Positions 38,180 to 50,100 of a DNA stretch of 64,000 nt are shown here, one piece after another. Position numbers and translations under genes: made by a program. The stretch covers positions 372,001-436,000 of the forward strand of contig NC_080577.1 of assembly GCF_029962835.1 (NCBI RefSeq), read 5' to 3'. The stretch comes from Magnolia sinica. Taxonomy: Eukaryota; Streptophyta; Magnoliopsida; Magnoliales; Magnoliaceae. Every line of letters begins with the position of its first letter. Position 1 is the first letter of the stretch. The notes below the pieces were generated by a model. The model worked only from the letters and a program-made list of their open reading frames with translations. It made no database searches and was not told the origin of the DNA.

Positions 38180-41100
38180 TTGAAATTTCCCTTCAACCAG
38201 CTATCAATTTACACCAATTTCTAAGTATTTAGGAGTGTTTGATGAAATCATCATCGCATACATTCTAAATGTTATGCATTCCATTTGAACACAGTTGCAT
38301 TAGTTCTATCATACAACTCACAGCTTAGGACACTATACAAAAGAAACCTGCACTTCTTTTTTGAGATGTTATGATTTAAAAGTATGTATTAAGGTCTTTT
38401 TTAACAATCCCTGAAGTTTCATTGAAAAATTCAACAATTTTCTTAATATTTCCCCATGTTTCCCAAAAAGTGCGATAAATTACCCGATATATCCCGTTCA
38501 ATAACTGATATGTATCTGTATCCCAAGGGTGCGATATGTAATGCGGTACCGATATTTCGAACACTGGTTGTGACCACTCCATTCTTTCCCAAAGGGCCTA
38601 CTAGAGAGACTCCAGAATATAACCCCACTAAGCATATATACATCCAATGCTCCACATACAATTGATAAAAATACATCACTAATGATTTCATTCCATTCAT
38701 TAAGCAGCACTAATGACCTAGCTCCAATAAACAAAAATCAAATTGTGTTGCCATGGCACACACATCAAACACTATGTATTCCATACATTGGATGTTTATT
38801 TGTATGGAATTAACTGAGAGATGCTCGTTTAGAGGAATCTAACTAGTTACTAGCCCCCTTCATCAGTTAAAGACATGTCATTAGAAAGGTGAAGGGGCAG
38901 ACAAGAGGAGATGAGCCGAGTGTCAACTAAAAAAAATGGCAGGAGCTGGCATTTCCACCCCAGAAACAAGCATGCAACATGGGACAGACTCAATGGTGAA
39001 ACTGGCCATATGTAAGACATGTTCAATGAATGCAAGTAGCTTTCTTTGCAAATTTATCACTGCTGATCTTATCAGGGACTTAATTATTCATCCCCGATGG
39101 ATTTGTCTAATGAAGGAATCAGAGCAATCAAATCTGCACCAAAAATTGCTAAATGAAACCGAATAAACTTCAAGAGATGCTTACAATTCTTTCTTTTGCA
39201 GCGACTGGCAGAGCCTTGTGGATAAGGAAATCGACCACCAAAATTTCATATCCAGGCTATACAAAACAAAGGCAAAATTTAGTTAATTGTTTCTAGTGTT
39301 TATCATGAACTTATACTCGAAGAAACCTGTGAGAAAATATATACTTGAAGAAATACATGATAGGCAACTGAGTAGAATACATTAGTAAAGCCAGTGATAA
39401 ATGTTGAGACAAAGCCGAGAAGAACAATCAGTAACTTATGTTATATTTAACATAAATAATAATAAAAAGAACACAACCCCACCAACACCCCCACCCCCCC
39501 CCCCCCACCCACACACACAAACCTAACCTTTCTTCCAAAAATACCACCAAATCAAAGCCCAAATCCCACCATGATCTTTAAAAAATAAATAAATAGAAAA
39601 AAATAAAAAATCCCTTCAATTGGCATGCATCTATTGTTCTCCTCCAAAATGGATGATTTCACTTCCTTATTCATGGAGAACGCCATCAACACTCATATTA
39701 GAGGAGATTCGTCTCAAACGGTTATTTTCCCCTTCTCCATAAAAACAAGAAATAAAAAGTTTTAAAGAAGATCTAAGACCTTCATTGTCATCTAACACAA
39801 AAAAGCCTACAAAAACTTAAAGTTGCACTAAGCATGAAGCGAAGTGGCAAAAAATTCAGTGTGAAAGCGAAGAAGCATCTCTTTTAAATTGTAAACAAGT
39901 ATAAATAGGTAGGAAGCGGGAGCGATAGCAAGACTCTGAAGCGAGGATTTGAAGCAGGAGTGGCACCTAGTTAGAAGGATCCTAGAACTAAGCAAAAACT
40001 TTCTTTTCATTTTCTTTGGAATCTCTACATATTTTTCCTTCTCAATATCTCTATTTGATTGGGGAATCACCCCTTGTTACATTTCCTACAAATGCCCTTT
40101 TCATTCCATTCTTTAACAAATTTCCCTTATTTTTTAAAATTATTATTACTATTGGTGTTTTGGTTTTTTTAATCCCCCCATCATCAGGGCAACATCCAAC
40201 AAGCAGCATTTCCATTGGTCTTCAAAGAGGGCCCCCTGCAGCCCCCCTAACAAAACAATTTGTTATCAGTTTCACATTCAACAAGCCATGTATTCATTTT
40301 GGGACAATTTTTCAACAAATGTCATTGCAAATGAACCCCAAGGGAAGTTTTAACCTGTCTATTTGATTACCTTTTTTTTTTAAAATAATAATAATAAATT
40401 GTTTATTAATCTCAAAACTCTCAGTATGTGCTGTTTTTTTTTAAAATTGAATGATAATAATCTAGTTCTTGTTCTCCAGCTTCACATTAGTACTTATCAC
40501 TTAAATTACAAGCCATAATAGCGTATTTCTCTTTTAGGCTGGTGTCTAATCCATCTCAAATGCCATGAGTTCTATTTAGCATTACCAACATGAATTTCAT
40601 CCTATTATATTGTCTAGATTCGTTCTGTTTGATACAGTCCATACTCAATTGATCCATCCTATCCCAGATGACTTCTAATTGTTAGAATTGAAAGATCTTG
40701 CTGCATGTAGTCAAATCTTACTTTGACAAAAACAAAAAGACTATCTTTTTAGTTTTCAATAGGAATTGAAAGACATGAAAGGGTGTCTCCCTTTATTAAA
40801 AGGGGGGAAAAAACAAGGTTCACCTCTAAAGCAAATAATAGAAGTTAAAGAAATTAAACAAGAGACTATCAGCAAACCTTCACTTCAAGAGAAACAATTA
40901 TCTGACCCATCTTTATCCGTGGATAGAATCTGCACAGATAGGTCTTGCAGATATCATTGAATTATCATAGAAATTGCTTCAAATGGGGAATCTCCATTAA
41001 TCAAAACATTGTAAAGCATAAAATCAGTGCTGTTTTGAGTAATGTCAGTGCAGGATTTATTTTTTAAAAATATTGTCAGCGCAGGAAAATAAAAAAAGCT

Positions 41101-44100
41101 GTGTAAGAAAAAATAAAAATCAACAAACACAAATAAGAGGATCTGATCTTTTCCAGGTATAAACATCAACTTAAATGAAAAGAAGACATAATAGAAATGA
41201 GATCACCAACATCTATGGTTCAACATTTTCTGAAGTATTTAAAACTTTAAACTGGTGTTTCTACCTAGATGAGGGCCAAAAGTGAACCCCAAAATCTGGC
41301 TGGGGCTAAATCTGTCCATACAATTTGTTTGTTTGTTTGTTTTTTTCCTTTCTGACTAATTTAATAGCTTTAACACTGTATGGTGTTGTGGGGCCCATAG
41401 GACTGCATCTGTGCAATAGAGGAGTCTATGGGCTGTGCAACTAAGGTAAGGTTTGGAAGGCATGGGAGCATTCTCATCTGTGCAACTACATGTGTGGATG
41501 TGTTCTGGGTTTTAAGGTTTTGCATTTATGATATATAAACACTGTAGATTCTACATGGCTTTGAATGGTGAATGAAAAAAGGTTCTGCCATTCCTACCTT
41601 GCATTAATTTTGGAGTCTGATGCTTCAATCATGGTGTGACTCAACTAGGAGTTCCAGGTTTGATGCGACTTCAAACCTGAAACTTCAAATCAGGTGTTTG
41701 AGTGTATTGCTTCAAATCATCCGTCCTACATCACCCTACGAATTAAGCAGAACCTAAAACAAACTAAACAGGACCAAACAAAATCAACCTAAAACGGAAA
41801 CAACCTAAAACCTTTATATAAGAAGGCCGGCCATGCAGCAGTAGGTTTAAAGGAACAATAGTACAACACGGCTCCTATGTTATAAAGAGCCTTCCCAACA
41901 TTCAAGGAAAAAAAACTATCACCAACATCCTCATCACATTTAAGGGGACCAAATAAAATCAACACGGATGCAAATTTGGCCCCAACATCCAAAATATCAA
42001 CATTATATATAACTGTGAAAAAAAAAAAAAAAATCTAAATTATATCTCTGCTGTATATAATGCTAGTAGGGGACAATTTTACCTCCCACACTTCGTTTAA
42101 CAAGGACACGGAGCTTTGGATTTTTTATTATTTTCAAAGATAATGGGATTATATTAAAGGAAAAAAGCTAATACAAGGAAAGAGGATCTGCTGAGGTAGC
42201 AGAAAAAAACTAAAAAACCTACAAGCCTAGAAACAAGAGGTCATACTCCTTAAAACCGATAACATTAACCACCCATTCTATGATCATCTTTTTGGCTCTG
42301 GAACCCACTGCTTGAACCGAGGACTGATTGTCATTGAAGCATCTGTCGTTCCTTTCCTCCCAGATTGACCACCATATGCAATAATTGCCATTCTCCAAAT
42401 CCGGGTTTTGACTTTACCCAGTTTGTAACCATATGGCAAGAATTGGCAAGAATTGCCATTCTCACAGACTGACCATCATATGGCAAGAATTGCCATTCTC
42501 CCAGACGGAGCTTTGGATTTTTGAAAGGACATGTGATGGAATTTAAAATAAAGGGGGGAATTTGGAGGGCTGTGGGTGCTTGGTGACAGATGGTGCAGAT
42601 TTTACCCACAAAAAGCCCTCTCTGTGTGTTATCCACATCCTTTTCCTGCCAATCTCTTTCCTATCTCTCACTCTCTTCCTCTCTACATGTGCATGGCATG
42701 GGCCATACCCCTAGTAACCTTAGACAAGAAAACTTGCAGAAACTGTGTCTGAAAGCTCTGGAAAGTTGAATTCAAGGTTGATGCAGACATCCTACAGAAA
42801 AAATGCAAAACATATCCAGCAATTTATCTTCATGAATAATTATATTTTTGAAAAATGATAAATATTGATTTTATGGTTGATAGTTCCTGAATCTTTCTTT
42901 ATGAGTTGAAAGTCTCCCTTCATTTGGTGCTTAAGAACATGGAGCATTGACTTTGTGTTGTTTGACTTGTTTACTTTCCCGACTACGACTTCAATTTATC
43001 ACCATGGGAGTGGATCTTTGTGTTGCTAATGTCTTCCTACACATCAAATGCTAGACTTTAGGACACGTTCTCATAGATATTATCTGTAGTGAAGGGGATG
43101 ATATAGAAAAATGAGATATGTTGCCTCTTGTTTTAGAGATTTGATAGTACTTCAATTACCAGCATATCAGGCTAGGACTTCTCAAGATGATTTCCCAAGG
43201 TTTGAGGTGGCATATATGAGGCCGTGGACAAAAATCAAATGACACTATCAGTGGAATGTTTCTAACAATAACATTATTTTATTTTTGCATATGCAGAGAA
43301 CCAGATGGGTTCATTGATTAAATGGACGATATCGAGGTCTTAGCTCTGCACTGTGATTGTTTGTCCACTCATAGCAATGACAAATGGTTGGTATAAAAAT
43401 ATTAAAATATGCATATGTTTCTTTTTGCTAATTTTAATAAATTTTGGATAAAAAAATACTAATACACACAAATACATAAAAATACAATGGATAGCATATC
43501 TATATAAGCCCCTGTTCACACTGCACTAAACCATGGGTCACTTTGCAGGTCTCCTAGTTTCTACTTAATAGAAACTGTGAGTTCTTCGACCTTTCCAAAG
43601 AATCAATCCAACACCACCACAACTTTTTGCAGCATGTGTGATTGTTGTATGAGAAGAGTTGATCTTCAAGGGTGTGTTATCCTTTGAAATTTCCCCTTGT
43701 TCTATTTGTTCATTGTCGTGGTTGGTACACATATCTAGAAATTTGTCCTCATTTTCAGTAGGGATGATTTAAGGATGCTCCTATAGAGAATGCAAGTTAT
43801 GTATTGTATGTATTGTGTATTTTCACTATGTTCCTTTTTGGGTGTATGCATGTGCATAGTGTTGTGTGCTCTTATGGAGTATGTATTTGTTTCTCTAGCA
43901 ACATAACAAAAGGTGTGTTAGGGCTTCAAGCTCTAACACACAACAAAGCTTCCCTCTCAAACCCTCTATCTCCTCAAGCCCTAAACACACAACAAAGCTT
44001 TCCTCTCAAAATCTCCCTCCTCTCTCTCTTTCCCTCCTATTTCCATTTTCTCCCCTTCACTCACCAAATCCATCCAAACCAACTTAGTATCAGAGTCGGT

Positions 44101-47100
44101 CACTGTGAGTTGATCAACACTACTGGAACCTGCTAACATTAGAAACCGTACAACTAATGTCAGCACTGTACATTCCGTACGACTCTTCTTCTACAAAGGG
44201 AAGAACATTGTTTGACTTTGAAGTAGTTTGATTTTATAAGATTCATGGTGATTTTTGCAGAATTTTTGGAGGCCATTTGAGGCATGTTTGGACTATTTTT
44301 CACATTCAACAGAAAATCCCCTACTCTCGAAGTTTCTGTGACTCCTCTCCAATCAGTAAATGTTTCTTTGATTTCTCTTCATAGTAAGGGTCAGATTCAT
44401 TGTCCCTGATGACCCATGGAAATTTTATCGCATGATGGGAAGATTTGAGAGACTTGTGAGCCAAATAGAGGTCTGGTTGTACCCTCTTCTTTTCTTTTCT
44501 TTTTTTTTTTTAATTGGGGCCCACTTGAATTTGGGGCCTATGGCTTAGACCAAATCTCTTGGTGTATGTCTATGGAGCTGATCTAGCGTAGTGGGTGGCT
44601 ATGCCTGATTCAGGTCTCATTGTGAGTGTGGCTGCTGCATTTCTTTTCTAAAAGTTGCTTTTGGGACCTCAAGTCCTCTTCTAGAACACAGATCTATACC
44701 AATATGAGAGTGTCTCATCGTGCGTGTTCTCTTGTAGCTGTTTTGGCTTTGTTTTGTGTTACTAGGCCCCTATAGAGGACAAAACTTCTTTCATATCCGG
44801 AGTTGGATCATAAAAATCACCTCTTATTGATTACTACAGTAAAGTTGAAGGGTAACAACTATTTGTAGTGGGCCCAATCAGTGAAATTGTTTCTAGGAGG
44901 ACGAGAGACCTTTTTACATGCTAGATGAAGCCCCAAATCTGTTAGATGGAAATTTCAAGACGTGGACCAAGGAGAACTGCCAAGTCCTTTAAATGGAAAT
45001 TTCAAGACGTGGACCAAGGAGAACTGCCAAGTCATAACTTGGCTGCTTAACGGTATGGAACCTACTGTGAGTAATTCAGTTATGTTTCTGACGTCTGCCA
45101 AAAGGATATGAGATGCCATTCATGATATGTATTCAAAGGCCCAGAACGTGTCCAAAATTTTCCAGTTGACCCTAGACCATGGGAAATTCCAACAAAATTC
45201 AAGATCCTTGAAGGAGTATTTTTCAGCTCTTCGAGGAATGTGGGATGAGTTGGATCTCTACCATCCGCACCCCTTCCCACTGTAACATGGACTATGAAAA
45301 TGTTTGGAAGCAATGTCAAGAAATTAGAATCATGCAATTTCTCTCTAACCTCAACTTTGTGTATTACAATGTTTGAAAGTAGATCATAGTCATGGACCAC
45401 CTTCCTTCTCTCACAGCTATCTATGCCATGTGTCAGAGGGTCGATACATTGTCCAACCCTACTTTTGCTCCACCTGATTGATCTGCTTATGCTGTTGGGG
45501 ACTGACTTTCCTCTAGCTATGGGGCTCAAGCTCCAATGTGGAGCGGTCAGGGAAGTGGATGTAATGGTGGATCAAGTAAACAAGGCAAGGGTTGTGACAC
45601 TGATTGTGGTAGTCAAGGCCGTGGTGGACGAGAACAAGAACGTGACGGACCACGCCTCTATACACGTTGTGGGGGCACAAATCACTCTGTTGATAGATAT
45701 TGAGATCTTGTTGGCTGTCCATCTTGGGCTAGAGTATTTGTAGCCAGTAGTGCCTCCACTTGCTTTGTGAAGACTTCGTTGCCGCCTGTAATGTAGAAGC
45801 CTTTTTCGAGTGATTCAATTCTTGTCTCGTGAGGCCTGCAATGTACTTCATGTTCGTGGTCTTTCTGACACTTCCAAAGCCACGATAGCCTAGTCAGGTA
45901 CTATTGACAATGTGTCCTCTTCTCCTTCTCCCTAGGTCATTGACTTTGGAACCATCTCTCACATGATTGGTAAGTCTCATTTGTTTAGTTCTTATCTTTA
46001 TTCTAGCCAATCACACTTTGTCATTGTTATTGATGGAAACCAAACTCCTGTATCTGGAATGGGTTCCATCAAGTTCTCTTCCTCTATGCATATGTCATTA
46101 ATTCTACACGTCCCTAGCTTTCCCCTTAATCTATTATCTGTCAATTCACTCATGAAATCTTTGAATTGTTCAGTGACCTTCTTCCCTTCTCACTGTGTGT
46201 TTCAGGACCTCCAAATGAAGTAGATAATTGGTGGGGGGCATGAACGTGAAGGCATTTATATCCTAAATGATGCACCTGCAATAGCATTTGGTGCATTGCC
46301 CTTAGAAAGAGAGTCATTGTCTATATGACATTGTTGCCTATGATATCCATCCTTGTCTAGGTTAAAACTTTTATTTCCTTCAATTTCTACATCTACTCCT
46401 TTATATTGTGAAACCTATGAATTCTCCAAACATCATAAGACTATCTTTCCTCCTAGATCGTTTGAGAGGAAACTCAAACCATTTGAATTAGTCTACCTTT
46501 GATGTTTGGGGCACTACTCTCGTTATCTCTCTCTTTTTTTCTTTTTTATTATTATATATAAATATTTTGTAACTTTCATTGATGATTGCATCCAGATGAC
46601 ATGGGTTTATCTTAAAAAATCTAAGCATGAAATGTTTTATATGTTTAAGGTATTTTTTAATGAGGTGGTTATCCAATTTTAGTGTCCAATCAAAATTCTA
46701 TACTTTGACTATGGGGGATTACATGTTGCATGCCTTTTTGACCTTCTTGTAGGACCATGGTGTTTTATCTCATACTTCATGTCCAAGGACCCCTCAACAA
46801 AATGATGTCGCTGAGCGAAAGAACTGTCACCTTCTTGACGTCACCCGTGCTCTCTTACTTAGTATGAATCTTCTGAAACGTTATTGAGATGATGCCTTGC
46901 TTACTGTTGTATTTCTGATTAAATGTGTTCCATCTCGAATATTATCTCACAAGTCCTCATTTCAAATTTTGCATCCTCATGATAAACCGTTTCCTTTACC
47001 CCCTAAGGTTTTTGGATGTACATGCTTTGTTCGAATTCTTGACGGTAATAATGATAAGCTGAGTCCACGGGCTATGAAGTGCGTCTTTTTAGGGTACTCT

Positions 47101-50100
47101 CGATCACAAAAGATGTATAAATGTTGTGACCCTCTAACTTGTAAGAGATGTATCAACCGATGTGACCTTCTTTGAAGACATTCCATTCTTTTTTGATGAA
47201 GGGAAATCTCCACATAATCCTCTTACCAGTCAAGGAGAGCCTATGCAGTCTATCTCTATACCTCTTCCTGTCTCTTGTCTTGATGACGCTCCTACTCCAT
47301 CTGTCTCAAAGCCTATCCTTGTGTATCATTGATGGACTAAATCCTCTACTGATCAGTTGTCCATCATTTCATCTGCTTCAGCTGGTAGTGCAAGTATAAA
47401 CTCACCATCTCTTGATGATGTTCTTATTGCCTTGCACGAGCCTTCCTAGTCATACACAAAGCATCCCATTAGCAATTTTGTTTTTTAATCACTGTCTTTC
47501 ACCTTCCTTCTAGTCTTTTGCAGCTTCCATATCATCCTCTGTTGCCCCACGTAATGCATACGAAGCTATGAGTAGTGTTCGAAATATCGGTATCACACAA
47601 TATATCGCACCCTTGGGATACAAATACGTATCAGTTATCACATGGGATATATCGTTTGTATCGTGTAATTTATCGCACTTTTTGGGAAACATAGGGAAAC
47701 ATTGGGAAAATGTTTGAATTTTTCAATGAAACTTCAGGGATTATTAAAAATGACCTTAATACACACTTTTAAATCATAAAATCTCAAAAAAAAAGTACAC
47801 ATAATAGGTTTCCTTTGTATAGCGCTGTCTGATTGAACTAAAATAACTATATTCAAATATGTTGCATAACATTTATAAATGCATCAAGACATGTATATCC
47901 ACACCATCCATCTGTTTTGACACCTTAATTTACGACACCATACCAAAAATAAAGCATATCCAATTATCAAGTGGACCATGCCATAGGAAACAATATTGAT
48001 TGAAGGCCCTACCATTAAAACCTTCTTAAGGCTCACCTTAGTGTTTTCATAGTGTTTATTTACCATCCAATCTATTATAAGTTCACATAATCTTGGATGA
48101 AAGGAAAAAAACAAATATCGGATTGATCCAGAACTTTTGTGTCCCTTTAATAGTCAATCACAACTTTTTTCCTTTGGTATGGTCCACCTGATAATTAGAT
48201 GTGCTTCGTTTTTTGGATAATACACAAAAATGATTTGGAAAAACGAATGAACGACATGGATGCATAATTCATACATTAAGGTGGGCCCCATAGTTGCACC
48301 GTCTTGGGTGAGTATTGGGTCTCACCTTATCCGCTCTCTTGTTCCTGACTTTGATATCTATACTTTTTGATAGGTATTGGCTCAAAAAATGAGGCAGATT
48401 GTGTGGGCCCCATGCACTGTATCCATGCCGTCCATTCATTTTTTTGGATCATTTTAAAGCCTGAGAAAAAAAAATGAGGCAACTCTAGAGATCAAGTGGA
48501 CCACATCAGAGGATGTACGTAATATGGTGGTACCTTGACTGTGGGGCCACCTCGACGTAATATGGTGTATATACACCGTCAATTCATGTTGGCATATTAT
48601 TTTAGGGAATGGGCCAAAAAATGAGGCAAATCCAAAAATGAGGTGGAACACACCACACGAAAAAGTGGTCATTGAATGGCCACCGTTAAAAAAAATTTAG
48701 GGGCTACAAAAGTTTTGGATCAAGCTAATATTCATGTTTTCCCTTCATCTAGGTCCGTCAGACCTTATGAACAGACTGGATGACAAATAAACATCACAAT
48801 GGGCCCTACGAAAGCTTCAACGGTGGATATCATTGCCACCATGACTTCTTGTCATGTGGTCCACCTGAGCCTTATATTTAACTACATTTTAGCCTTATAC
48901 CCTAAAATGACCTATCAAAATGGATGGACAGTGTGGATAAAACACATACATCATGGTGGGCCATACAGAGCCTTTGACAAGACCATCCGTTCAATCCGCG
49001 TCTGACGCAGATTTCCTGCAAAAGGCTTTCACAAGAAGTTCTTGCGCTTAGATGCTAGGTGGGGCCCACTGTGATGTTTGTGAGAAATCCACCCCGTCCA
49101 TCCATTTTACGAGCTCATTTTAGGAGATGCGACCGAAAATGAGGAGGATCCAAAACTCAAGTGGGCCATATGAGAGGGAAAACTGGGGAAAGAGTTTCCT
49201 ACCGTTGAAACTTTCCTGGGATCCACCTTGATGTTTATATGTCATCCAAACTGTTTATGAGGTCATTCCCACTGGGATGAAGTGAAAACATAAAAACTTA
49301 TCCTGATTCTAAACTTATGTGGCCAAAAAAATGTTTCAACGATGGTCACTGAATCCCTACTATTTCCTCTCGTGCGGCCCACCTGAGTTTTGGATCCACC
49401 TCATTTTCGGTCACATGCCCTAAAATGAGCTTGCAAAACAGATGGACGTGGCAGATTGCTCACAAACATCACAATGGGCCCCACCTATCATCCCAGCGCA
49501 TGTACTTCATGTGCGAATATCTTTCGCATGAAATCCACATTCGACCGCGCGATTAAAAAAAGGCTCGGAAGCCCTATTTCAAAGCAGAGAGGGTTTCAGC
49601 CCCCAATACCCTAATTTCTCTCCCAAATCTCCGGATTTCTCCAGATTTTTTTCGCATTATCTTCCGAAATCAATTCCCTACAAACTTCCGAAATCAATTC
49701 CCTACGAACAACACACTTCGATTCGAATGGCCCACTAAATGCAGCTTCCGATCAACGCAAACTCTTCTACAGGTACGGAAATCCACATGTTGAAAGTTTT
49801 CGTCTTTTTTTTTTCCGATTTTTTAGATATTTACATACAAATAAAAAAAATTCTTGGTATCTTCTGACGGGTTCCGTATCGCTAGGTTGCGATACTGATA
49901 ATATCGGCCAATAGTATCGATATTGCGAACACTAGCTCTGAGTAGCCTCACTGGACTAAGGCTATGATGGAAGAAATGCAGGTACTGAAGAAGAACAATA
50001 CATGTGAGTTAGTTCCCTAACCTCCAGGCAAACAGACAATTAGATGTCAATGGGTTTATACTATCAAGTATCTTCCTGACAGTTTTATTGATCGATATAA

